From assembly GCA_963920705.1 (NCBI GenBank), contig OY987236.1, forward strand, positions 7,426,190 to 7,490,189: 64,000 bases of DNA, written 5' to 3'. A program made the translations under genes and the position numbers. The stretch's first letter is position 1. Every line of letters begins with the position of its first letter. Positions 1-9,153 of the stretch are shown here, piece after piece. The stretch is from Odiellus spinosus (taxonomy: Eukaryota > Arthropoda > Arachnida > Opiliones > Phalangiidae). The notes beneath the pieces are model-generated. The model ran no database searches. It saw only the letters and a program-made list of their open reading frames with translations, and was not told the DNA's origin.

Positions 1-138
1 CTTGACAAAAGCCTTATTCAGAACGTAGTAGAAGCCATTAATAAGAGTGCCTTCGTGACGTCACCATATCCCGTCATCCTCTCAATAGAGAACCACTGCT
101 CAATGCAACAGCAAGCCAAGATGGCCCAAATTTTCATT
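1..138 (+). CDS. PLCE1: PLCE1 exon: end of catalytic X box
   Basis: 46 residues in frame 1, cut by the window edge. [14 protein letters not shown] and MAQIF are hallmark X-box sequence. The donor is GTAATT and the phase is 0. The alignment register (MAQIF, one residue, then NVFGDKLV) fixes the junction with the next exon. Confidence 0.93.
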
Positions 139-3100
139 GTAATTGCATTTCAATTTTGTTAAATCAACAGTATTTCCTGATTATTCTTAGTTTAGCTGAC
201 TATTATTGGTTCTTGTCATTTTAACAATTTGAGCGAAGATTTGGAGTAAGGCTTAATTCGTTAACGATTATTTAGGATTCTAAATTTTAGAGAGATTAAT
301 TCGTCTAATCAGGAATACATTGTTAATATCTAATCTTAGCGTGACGCCCTAAAACATTCTCGCGTGACGTTGCAGAACGTGTTTGGGGACAAATTAGTGA
401 CCAAATTCCTGTTCGAATCGGACTTCGTAGAAGAACCTCAACTTCCGTCACCAAATCAGCTCAAATACCGCATTTTGATTAAAAACAAAAAACTCCGTTT
501 ACCTTTGACCCCGGCTTTGGGTGCCAAAGCCCGAGCTTTGAAATGCACCCCTGGTAGGACCAACAGTTTGATATCTAACGCGAGTACGGGTTCCCTCAAT
601 GACGATGATGATGATGACTATGAATACGACGATGACGATGATGATATCCTTGAAGGTAAGCCCATCATTGACTGTTTAATATTTAAGCAATATTTAGTCT
701 TAGTCGTGTCCTTAATGTTTAGTCACGTTATTAATGGTTTATGTTTGTTCGCTCCCGTAGCGTATTGGCTTGACTTTGATCTTTTTGTTTTAAAACGCTT
801 AGAAACCATCCCGGCGGTTACGAGAAGACCAGACCATTCGGCCGGTGAAATGGACCGTCACAGCACCGGTACCGTTAGTAAATCGGCTTCTCTGACCGTA
901 CGCCCGGACTCTCTATCTAGTCAAGAGGGGTTAAGTAGCTCCTTTAATCGCGCCTTGAGTCCGGTCGCGACCTTGAGGGCCAGCGCTTACGTTAACAGTA
1001 GCGGCATCAAGAGCTTTACATCCGGCTTAATCCCGACGTGTTCTGATAGCTACGTACCGATGGGCACCAGCCTCCCATCCTCCATCGCCCTGCAAGCCTC
1101 GGCTTCCTTGGCAACCGAGATCTGGCACGCTGATGAGGATATTATGTACAAACCCAGGAAATCCAGTAGCCAAATCGCTCCCGAACTGTCGGATCTCGTG
1201 GTTTACTGCCAAGCCATCAAATTTAGAGGTAGGTGGCGCTACGTTAGACCTCGAGGGTTCGTTCGTAACTGGAAGAAATTTAGAGAATTCGCCGGCAAAA
1301 AGCCGGCGAAATTTCTGTTTCCATTTCCGCATGAGCCCTCCGATGTTTGTGTTCATAAATGTTTTGTCCAAGTGTTCATGTTAAAAGTAAAACGAAAAAT
1401 ACGTGGTAAAACACAAAGGTTTCGTGACGAACCCCAGTCCCAACAGTTCGGTCAAACTTAAAAAATACGCCAGTAAAAAGAACGTCTTGGCAACTTCGAG
1501 CAGTATTACGATGCCTAATACTCCCCCTATGTCCGCAGGTAATTAACCCAGAGCCCACTGCGCCTCGCGCTATTTAATTCCCGCTTCGCCGTATTTGAAA
1601 GATTCATTTTTAAGTCTTTTCTTTAGAATCCAAAGCGGACTCAACCCCTTCCAAAAGATCAGCCGCCTGCTATCAAGTGTCGTCCGTCAATGAAAGTACG
1701 GCCAAAAAACTCTGCAAAAGACACCCGTTGGCTCTTGTCGCATATCCTTTTTCTTAATGGTAGTAAAACTGGTTAGAAAATGTTTTAGGTTTAAGAACTT
1801 TCAATCCCTTTCCTTAACTACTTCCCACTCATTGCGAACAACAACTCATGAGGACATATCCCGCTGGCATGAGAATCGACTCTTCCAATTTCAATCCAGT
1901 CATATTTTGGGCTTTCGGCATGCAAATGGTAGCACTAAATTATCAGACCGAAGGTAATATTGTATTTAGATTAAATTCAGTAAATTTAGTTCCAACTCGC
2001 GCGTCCGTGTCTCTATACTTTTTAAGACGCGGCCTTGCACATCAACACTGCCATGTTTGAACAAATGGGTAAATGCGGTTTCGTTTTGAAACCCCGAGTC
2101 ATGTGGGATCATACGCACATGATGTATAGCCGCTTCAACCCTTGGGATAAAGAATTCGACGGTTTACACGCCATTACCCTACACATTTCCGTCATTTCCG
2201 GTCAATGCGTCTGCCCGAGTACCCATACCGGAAGTCCCCAGATTGAACTGGAAATCGTCGGAATACCTGTAGATTGTCAACGACAGAAAACCAAATTGGT
2301 GCAAAGAAATTCTCTCAATCCCATGTGGAATGATTCTTTTCAGTTTCGGGTCAGTTTTCTCTCATTTTTCGCGTGTCAGCGATTTTTCCTCAAATTTGTT
2401 TTGAACCCAATTTCCATCAGCAGGTGACCTTCAGTGACTTAGCTTTCCTTCGATTTTCGGTCAGCGACATGGGTACGAGTCACGTGACGGCGCAACGCGT
2501 CATTCCCTTAAAATGTCTGCGTCCGGGGTATCGCCACGTACGTTTACGGAGTCCTCAAAACCAACCTTTACAATTATCAACCCTTTTTGTGAATTCCCAC
2601 TGGGAGGAAGAAGGCTTGGAAATGGCGGCGCCAACTTCTACCAACGGAAGAACGGACGCGACCGGTCACTCGTACGATTCGAGTTTAATCAGCGGAGGTA
2701 CCGCGGGTTCTTCTTTAAGCGCTTCGTCGATGGCCAAGAAGAATCTATTGAAAGGAAAATCTAAAGAAGTGCCAATAACGGCGGGCGAACAGTGTCTGAA
2801 AGCCGAGGGCAAAGAGGTAACCCTACCCGTCAATATATGCCGAGGATTAAGCCTAACTCCGAAAATGTCGTCCAATCAGAACCAACCTAGCAGTATTTCG
2901 GTTAAGAGACGAATGTTCTTTCTGGTGGTACACGGAGTGGTTCCGGACGAACCGGGAACCATCGTTAAGATTACACAAGACAGTACCACGAGAGAAGTCA
3001 TACTACAAGCTTTAGCTAAGGGAAATAAAACCGGCGAGAATCCGGATGATTATATACTAATCGAAGAGGTGTCGCGCGGTTGGGAGAAGAAAACCCACGA

Positions 3101-4703
3101 AAAATCGGGCGCCAATGGATCAAATGCCGGAAGTCATCAAAGAATTCTCGACCCCGACGAACACCCTTTGGAAGCCCAAGCGCATTGGCAAGGCGAAGGA
3201 AGATTTGTCCTCAAGAAGTTGGGGAATGTAAGCTCTTGTTCTATCTTTTCATTCCACAATTACATTCTTTTAAAATTTCCTTAAACAAATTTACCCTAAA
3301 CTTTCAGGACCCCAGTACGAGAGCTTGGGTTTCAACCCTACAAAGTTCCACCAACAAGGTAAGTCATCAACTAATCAACGACCAATCCTTGGTACATTTT
3401 TTGTTTCTTCGAAACGAACGAAACTTTTTAATTTTTCAGAAACTTCACGAACAAGACTTGACCAGCGATGACTGGGACGGTCCGGAGGAAACTTTCCTGG
3501 TTTGCGTGTACAACGTGTCCCCCGAACAGCCTTACGCCATTCTCAAAGCGCCAGTGACCAGTCGAGCTCAAGACATCTTGGCTCAAGCCTTGGTTAAAGC
3601 CAGAAGGATGGAAGACCCTTCGTCTTTCGTTTTGGTTGAAGAACTGGATTACTCTTCTTTGGCCGAGACGGCTCCCGGTGGTTCTATGAGGATGCCAAGA
3701 GGACATCGTGGCCGGAAAGATTCCAGAGTTCTGCACGATGACGAGAATGTCTACGAAGTGCAGTCCAGGTGGAAGGCGCAGGGACGATTCGAACTCAGAA
3801 CCAGAGAAGAGGTCAGTTTCCGAAACGCGCGCAATTTTTCTGGAAGAATTAGAGAATTTTAAACGTTTTGTGGTTTTGATTTTCTCTCGTAGATGATGCA
3901 AGAAAAGAAGAGAGCGTCGTTTTCGAAAGCGTCATCGTTCAGCCGACTCAGTAGACTACGGTCGTCATCCAAAACCAAAGGTCAGTTCAGATTTAACATA
4001 CTTAATAGTTTCGGAGTGGAAATTCCCTAACTAGGAGTTTAATTTATTATTTTGTTAAAACACATTTTAAACATTCATGTTGCATGATGTATTTGAACAA
4101 ATTAGATATGGTTATGGCTGCTTTAGTTGTTATGGTTGTCAATAAATAAATATATCAATGCACAAAACTCAAAACCAATAGCATGCCTATGCACAAAACC
4201 TATGTATCCAAAGGTATGTCAGTTCGCAAAACTCATAACCAATAGTATATCAATTCGCAAAACTCATAGCTAATAGTATGTCAATGCACGAATCAAAACT
4301 CGTAGCCATTAGTATGTCAATGCGCAAAACTCATAACCAACAGTATTTCCACGCGCAAAACCTAATTTCGAATACACCGAGAATAACCCCCAATACGCAA
4401 CTGATGACGACAATTATGTCCGCGGTTGATTTATCACGAATAGAAACGACTGGAGGCGTATCTAAGTCGTCCCCCAGTCGCCAATCATCGACCGAGGGTC
4501 ACACGACTCGCGCTAGCAGTCGCAGTGGCAGTCTTAACACCGACCCAACATTACAACAACCTCAGCCGAGTCCTTTATCCATTTCGCCTAAACGGCCTTC
4601 CGCCGGCGATTCGTCGAACGACGACGTTGATCCGTTGCGTTCCGAACCTTCAACGGTGGCCAAACTTAAAAGTTCCTTATGCAAATTACGAGTTTGGAGG
4701 TGA
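1..4703 (+). CDS. PLCE1: Phospholipase C epsilon, 3' portion (12 exons)
   Basis: Joined exons 1-138, 376-655, 803-1228, 1419-1538, 1627-1741, 1829-1953, 2027-2349, 2424-3227, 3308-3358, 3440-3811, 3893-3980 and 4444-4703 give one open frame of 1033 residues with consistent phases. In order it reads: end of the PLC X box, acidic X-Y linker, Y box ([13 protein letters not shown] to [14 protein letters not shown]), C2 domain, RA1 ([15 protein letters not shown]) and RA2 ([14 protein letters not shown]). This order, with two C-terminal Ras-associating domains, is specific to PLC epsilon. The family cleaves PIP2 to IP3 and diacylglycerol at membranes and is activated by Ras/Rap GTPases through RA2. 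The CDC25-like GEF, PH-like, EF-hand and most of the X box must lie upstream of the window. RA2 keeps a basic pair (KAR in ALVKARR) near the place where vertebrate RA2 has Ras-contacting lysines; that equivalence is inferred. Identity is very likely; exon 4 and exon 12 edges are the least certain. Confidence 0.95.
376..655 (+). CDS. PLCE1: PLCE1 exon: X-Y linker with acidic run
   Basis: Starts after TTGCAG and reads [17 protein letters not shown], a conserved block just after the X box. It ends in a long Asp-rich run (about 12 Asp with a YEY core) before DILE. An acidic patch is found at this place in vertebrate PLC epsilon and, by analogy with other PLCs, may act in autoinhibition. The donor is G|GTAAGC, phase 1. 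Confidence 0.92.
803..1228 (+). CDS. PLCE1: PLCE1 exon: Ser/Thr-rich linker and start of Y box
   Basis: The acceptor follows a T-rich tract ending CGCTTAG. The first part is a Ser/Thr-rich, low-complexity linker. The end, [17 protein letters not shown], opens the Y box. The donor is G|GTAGGT, phase 1. The frame runs on past the donor into a stop at 1459-1461, so this intron is not optional. Confidence 0.9.
1419..1538 (+). CDS. PLCE1: PLCE1 exon: variable insert inside Y box
   Basis: Forty residues rich in Ser, Lys and Pro (starting [18 protein letters not shown]), matching the position of the long Ser/Lys-rich insert that vertebrate PLC epsilon has inside its Y box. The phase fits both neighbours. 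The 3' splice site lacks a good pyrimidine tract, so the start is the least certain in this gene. The donor is CAG|GTAATT. Confidence 0.75.
1627..1741 (+). CDS. PLCE1: PLCE1 exon: Y box, upstream of U12 intron
   Basis: The acceptor is TTTCTTTAG. Encodes [19 protein letters not shown], a clear PLC epsilon Y-box match. It ends in phase 2 (GC) directly before ATATCCTTT. No usable GT donor lies before the in-frame stop near 1756, which is what exposes the AT-AC intron. Confidence 0.9.
1742..1828 (+). other. U12-type AT-AC intron in PLCE1
   Basis: This 87-bp intron starts with ATATCCTTT, the exact U12 AT-AC donor, and ends CCCAC. The sequence TTTCCTTAAC lies 11-12 bases before the 3' end and matches the minor-spliceosome branch site at the usual short distance. 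Splicing at AT-AC restores the frame (GC+T, Ala) and gives a gap-free alignment to the PLC epsilon Y box. A GT-AG solution would lose about nine conserved-region residues or hit a TAA at 1815-1817. Confidence 0.93.
1829..1953 (+). CDS. PLCE1: PLCE1 exon: Y box core
   Basis: Reads [19 protein letters not shown] and then [22 protein letters not shown], the central Y-box barrel segment including the RxYP and NPxxFW-like motifs. The donor is G|GTAATA, phase 1. Confidence 0.93.
2027..2349 (+). CDS. PLCE1: PLCE1 exon: end of Y box and first part of C2
   Basis: The acceptor is [26 protein letters not shown] closes the Y box. From about 2161 the C2 domain begins ([11 protein letters not shown]), with [11 protein letters not shown] and [14 protein letters not shown] strands. 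The donor is CGG|GTCAGT, phase 0. Confidence 0.93.
2424..3227 (+). CDS. PLCE1: PLCE1 exon: end of C2, spacer, RA1
   Basis: 268 residues. It starts [17 protein letters not shown] and finishes C2 at about 2595 ([13 protein letters not shown]). A Ser/Thr/Lys-rich spacer follows. RA1 runs from about 2909 ([10 protein letters not shown]) through DDYILIEEV to RFVLKKLGN. The donor is AAT|GTAAGC, phase 0. An upstream CAG at 2418-2420 could add one Gln, but the chosen site aligns better. Confidence 0.93.
3308..3358 (+). CDS. PLCE1: PLCE1 micro-exon between RA1 and RA2
   Basis: 51 bp, 17 residues ([17 protein letters not shown]), flanked by TTTCAG and AAG|GTAAGT, phase 0 on both sides. It could be skipped without breaking the frame. 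Confidence 0.85.
3440..3811 (+). CDS. PLCE1: PLCE1 exon: RA2 domain
   Basis: 124 residues holding the whole second Ras-associating domain: [20 protein letters not shown], then [23 protein letters not shown] and [16 protein letters not shown]. In vertebrates RA2 is the domain that binds GTP-loaded Ras/Rap. The acceptor is TTTTTCAG, the donor GAG|GTCAGT, phase 0. Confidence 0.94.
3893..3980 (+). CDS. PLCE1: PLCE1 exon: basic C-terminal tail
   Basis: 29 codons plus one base after TCTCGTAG. Encodes a Lys/Arg/Ser-rich stretch ([19 protein letters not shown]), like the basic tail after RA2 in vertebrate PLC epsilon. The donor is G|GTCAGT, phase 1. Confidence 0.85.
4149..4361 (+). repeat. 31-bp tandem repeat in last PLCE1 intron
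   Basis: About seven imperfect copies of a 31-bp unit with core GCAAAACTCATAACCAATAG, inside intron 3981-4443. Copies differ by a few bases and small indels. Confidence 0.85.
4444..4703 (+). CDS. PLCE1: PLCE1 probable last exon: Ser/Pro-rich C-terminus
   Basis: Chosen because the phase-1 junction restores a frame that stays open to a TGA at 4701-4703. Its GC content and Ser/Thr/Pro-rich low-complexity composition differ sharply from the surrounding repeats. No family match is expected for such a tail. The stop is embedded in a donor-like AG|GTGAAG, so a longer spliced form cannot be excluded. Confidence 0.65.
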
Positions 4704-7288
4704 AGTTAACGCTTAATCCCCGCCCCCTTATCACTCACTCTCTCTCTATATATCTATCTTCTTTATTACGAAATCTTACGTCATAACCCCGAGAAACATC
4801 CTCGTAAAACGCCCAATCGCGCGCTAACGCGAGATAGTCGAACAGAGACGTGGATAAATTAAAACTACGGACAGACACAAAGACGGACAATGTAAGATGG
4901 CCTATAAAACTGATCATTTCCACCACAAATTTTTCTACAACGTTAAAATATGCGAATATCGACGCGTAAATTTTATATTAACGATATAAAAACGCCAAAA
5001 ATATAAAAAAAATTTAATCGGTAACTATAAGACGAATAACTAAAAGCAAATCGCCCAAATAATTCAACAATAAGTTTAATTAAAAGTTTAATTAACTACA
5101 AAATCTTAACATCGTCATTTTTTACTATGGAAAAATATACAAGGTTTTTTCATAGTTATGAAAAAATAATGTTTCAGAAAGATACGTATTTAAAAAACAA
5201 TATCATATTATAGGTAAAATAATTTCCCTTAAGAGTAATTAATTTAATTTAGCATTAAATTAATTAACTTTATAATACTAAATATATAAAATTCTAAGTT
5301 TCATAAATTATTTTCGAACCAAAGCCGTCCCTTTTTGACCGTGGTCTTATTTTTAAATTAAAATAATTTTTATTTTTATTTGATAATAAAATTTTAAAGC
5401 ACCTCATTATCCAAAAACAAAATATATATTACACAGGCATAGTGTTAAGTGTTCAAGTTTTTTATTATAATTAAGTAAAAAGCTTAATTAATTAATAATT
5501 ATTTTAAAAACTGTGATTATCCGCGAACAAAAAAATCTTAATTTTTTTTAATTTTTTTTATTAAAGATAAATTAAAACAGAAATGCTACGTTAATTGTTG
5601 TCACAAGAAAAAAATATTGAGCTAGGCTTACAAAAAAAATAATCAAGCTTATATAATATTAATTGTAGATTGATTTAGAATATTTAATTTAAAAAACGTT
5701 TTAGTGGGAGTATAAAAAATGCGCTATAAATAAAGTTTAACATAAAAAAGGCACTATATTGTAAATACAAAAAAATAAACATACATTTACAATTAACATA
5801 CATTACAAATCACATGCAAAATAAAAAAAATATTCGAAAATTTTATTTTTAGTGTAAATAAAATATACAAAGGCATATTTGGTAGGTTTTAGAAGAAAAA
5901 ACAAACAAATAATAAACTAAAAATAAAATTATAATTATTAATATTCAAATAAACATACAAAAAAGTGGAAATTTTATAGTTATAATATGCAAAGGATTGG
6001 GATTACAGAAAAAAATACGTCAAAGAGACATTTTGGTATAATTGTTTTATACAAAAAATTCAAAATAAATTATTATACAGAAAAATTAAGATAAAAACGT
6101 AACAAAAATTGATTAAAATCAACCCAATAATGGCCAGTATTAATAATTAACTCATCAATTAATAAATTATACATAAATTTATTAATTAAAAAAAATGGGG
6201 GTAGAAATTTGGTTTCAAAAAAATTTACTGAAATTTAATTAAAAATAAAACAAACGCATAAAAAAACTACCATATCTACTGAATAATAAATAAATTAAAT
6301 AAATTAAATGAACGGAAATTAAAAAAAGATTTTAATGTTAAAATTAAGTATTAATACTTAGAGAATATTTTAAAGAAAAATTTCCAAAGAATTATCTTCA
6401 AAATATTAAGCTAAAAATTAAAAACAAACAAACAAACAAACAAACACAATAACGATTTTTGTTCAAATTTATAACAAAATTGCACCAACTACAGTAGTGG
6501 AACAATTTGTAGAAAACGTGATTGTGCTAAAATATAATGAGTGTTCAAAAAAAAAAAAAATAACCAAATTTTTTGGCCAAATTTATTATTTTTTTCAAAT
6601 TTGAATTAGCTTTATATTTTCCAAAAAAATACAAAATATCAAATATTGTTTATAATTTTTTTACAAACATTCCTTAAATAGTTTAATATTATTGTTGAAT
6701 GAATATATTAGCACGAGATTATTAAAAAATAGGAAAAAAAAGCGTTTTAAATAAGCAAATACCAAAAATAGCACAGCTGAAAAATAAACATGGGGATTTA
6801 ATTAATATACAAAAAAAACTATATATATATATAAATATTATATATATATAATTATATATTGCTGCAGCCATAACAATTGCACTGTATAAAGTTTCTACTT
6901 AACCTCGCCTGTAACATAATGTTGAGATAAACAAAAAAAAAACAAATAGGACAAAACAAATGTAAATACTTTGTTGGTAGAATATAAAATGAAAAAAGAA
7001 CTTTTTTCCAGAATTAATGGATTTATTTTAATTGATATAATTTTTCTCATCTGCAGATTGATCTGATATTCAAATAAGATGTGCATAAATGCTGCTTATA
7101 TTGAAATTAAAAAGGTACGTTTATATTTAATATAATTATTATTCAAACATGAAATAGTTAGGGAAGTAGGCAATTATTATTTACTAAGGGTCTATTTTTA
7201 TCAAATGTGTTAACTAAACTTCCTTTTAATAGTATTTATAGAGTTTGAAATTTTAGGGGCCCAGATTAAAAAGGTCTTTTCGACCAAA
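4704..7288. other. 3' UTR and AT-rich intergenic spacer
   Basis: The first roughly 270 bases after the PLCE1 stop keep a mixed composition and are probably 3' UTR. From about 4960 the sequence is A-rich with many homopolymer runs and many AATAAA-like hexamers, so no poly(A) site can be chosen. No coding signal on either strand. Confidence 0.6.
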
Positions 7289-7473
7289 GCTGCGTTCACT
7301 ACAATGTTGTAAGCCTACTCTTCTAGAAACTAGGCGCGAAACATGAACGTAGCTATTGCAAAAGTTTAAGGTCAACTGTAAATATATATTTAATTACTCG
7401 CTTGAAACGTTAATTTTAACATTTTAAATAGTGTGAAAACGATTTTAAAAGTCTCTAGTGTGAACGTAGCTCA
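7289..7473. mobile_element. MITE with AGCTNCGTTCACACTA ends
   Basis: The left end GCTGCGTTCACTACA and the right end TCTAGTGTGAACGTAGCT are inverted copies of each other, 185 bp apart, with no coding capacity inside. The ends resemble those of the GCGTTCATACTA family at 52824 and 57134. Confidence 0.65.
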
Positions 7474-8218
7474 AGAATCTTGTTGTGACGTATTGCAACG
7501 TCATTTAACAAGGAATTCAGTGACGTTTTACCAAAAACAAAAAATCGCCGCCCCATTATAGCGTTTTCAATTTATTATTATTATTTTTTTCGCACTATAT
7601 AATTATAAACTAAGATTAAAGTTTGTGAAAATTAATTTTAGTTACGTGGTTAAACAAACACAATAAAATTCCCGACATTCTGATAGATGGCAGTAGTGCA
7701 ATGTCACAAAAGCCGCCTTGTTTCACTTCGTTTCCGAGAGATGGCACTACGGGATTGCATTGAAGTTGAAAATCATTTTAAGGCACTCCGAGCAGCGCGA
7801 AGAACGGGCCTAGACGAAAGTTTTAGGGAGTGTGGAAGCATAAACGACTGTAATTATCTCAAAACAATGTGTTTATTCTAGATACATTTGAAGTTTAAAG
7901 TCATTTTAGTCGAAAATCAAAGCGTTAGGCCCAATACAATCATCAACGCGAGCAATCCAGACAGTCAATATTTTAAAACCAGACACTAATCAGGTAATAT
8001 TATACTTCCTTAATACTCAAATATTTGCATAAATATAGATAACACAATACGCCTAAATTATCGATCAGTATTAAGCCAGAACAAACTACGCGGTTTCATT
8101 ATCATAGGCTTATCAATAATGTAAACTAAAATACCTATATTATCTCAAAACCGATCGATAATTTAGTGTTAAAGAAATTCGCAAAATCCATTGTTTTAAA
8201 ATCAAATTTATTTTTCAG
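7474..8218. other. Spacer upstream of ARID5 leader
   Basis: Moderate-GC stretch 7480-7900 with no recognisable protein. A 64-codon reading frame at 7687-7881 shows no family features and contains a short direct repeat (AGATGGCA, then a TGCAATG or TGCATTG word). It is best read as non-coding flank of the ARID5 gene. Confidence 0.45.
8053..8166. mobile_element. 114-bp element with perfect 14-bp inverted ends
   Basis: CTAAATTATCGATC at 8053-8066 is the exact reverse complement of 8153-8166. The interior is non-coding. Size and ends fit a tiny MITE; no clear target duplication was seen. Confidence 0.6.
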
Positions 8219-8835
8219 ATGGCTGTACCGTCTCGCCTTTGCCCCTCCCCCTTACGTTTCCCCGCTTCCATATCGCTCGCGAGGGGGAAAAGCCGGAAAA
8301 GGGGACGTCAAACCTTTTCCTCTTACGTGATTGGTTAACGGAGATGGAAAGAGAAAAATAGCCGCGAAAACGCGTTCGCCCAAAAGCGTTTCAGTAAAGA
8401 CTCATCTTGGCTCACGGGCGAAGTGGGAGAGTATTTTTGCGCCTCACGGTTTTCAATCGGATATTTTGTCGCCTTTTGCCCCGCGGTGTTTCTCCCGCGC
8501 CTTTAACAAGACGGTTTACCCGCACGTGTTCCTCGTATTATTTTAGTTAAAAAACAGTGTTGCGTGTTTTTTTTATATCGGGCGCGCGCGTTTCGTCAAC
8601 AGTTTAAGGATATTAGCCTAACAAAACTTCCCGCTAAAATGACAAATGTAGGCTAAATTACGTCATCAAATTTGTTGCGTTTTTATCGTTCGTGAATAGT
8701 GATTGGATCAATATCAATTTGCGCGTGAAATGGAATCGGAGAATCCCGATTAAGAGACGCGTGACGTATTAATATCATGAAGATTTTTTAGACCAAATCT
8801 GTTTTTGGAAAATTAGGCCTAGTAGGAATATTATT
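8219..8835 (+). promoter_or_regulatory. CpG-rich leader/promoter zone of ARID5
   Basis: GC and CpG content rise abruptly at 8219, right after a good 3' splice-like tract (TTTATTTTTCAG), and stay high to the ARID5 start. It contains a C-rich tract, a CCAAT-type box in reverse (GTGATTGGTTAAC, near 8330) and a TATATCGGGCGCGCGCG segment near 8575. It may be a 5' UTR exon preceded by an unseen leader exon, or the promoter itself. An ATG at 8219 opens a 36-codon reading frame that would be an upstream ORF if this is transcribed. Confidence 0.5.
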
Positions 8836-9153
8836 ATGAAGTGTGTACAACTCGTGGGTCCTGCGGTAGGACAAAACGGTCAGTATACTTTTTACCGATC
8901 GTTCAAGTTTTGTCAACCGGAACAACTGGCCAACGAAATTTTGAACGGTAAAAGTCAAGGCAGCATCAAATCGAGTCGGATTTTGCAAATAGGTCAGTTT
9001 TTCTTCGTCCGCACCTCCCCCGCGGATGATCCCTGCATCGGAGAACTACAATTACTATGGCAAGACAGTCAAAGTAATCAATCTTTGGCCAGCGTTCGCC
9101 TCTATTTTCTGCCCGAACAAACCCCCGATGGAAGGAAGAATCAACATGGCGAG
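8836..9153 (+). CDS. ARID5: ARID5B-like protein, first coding exon (BAH-like N-terminus)
   Basis: 106 codons starting at the first ATG after an in-frame TAA at 8770-8772. It reads VQLVGPAVGQNGQYTFYRSF, then ILQIGQFFFVRTSPADDPC, IGELQLLW and VRLYFLPEQTPDGRKNQHGE. This is the conserved N-terminal BAH-like region of vertebrate ARID5B (long isoform), and the exon ends at the same HGE position as in vertebrates. The family binds AT-rich DNA through an ARID domain and works with chromatin modifiers. The donor is GAG|GTAAGC, phase 0. A Gln/Ser-rich insert of about 15 residues (CQPEQLANEILNGKSQGS) is longer than in vertebrates. Paralogue ARID5A lacks this region, so the B type fits best. Confidence 0.92.

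Noticed and set aside
1027..1371. 114-codon minus-strand frame opposite PLCE1
   Set aside because: Shadow of the PLCE1 exon; no family features.
1853..1953. GT-AG alternative for the PLCE1 exon using AG at 1851-1852
   Set aside because: It would drop conserved-length Y-box residues and needs a poor donor; the AT-AC solution fits frame, length and U12 motifs exactly.
7687..7881. 64-codon frame upstream of ARID5
   Set aside because: No recognisable domain, no partner splice sites in phase, and it contains a short direct repeat; treated as flank.
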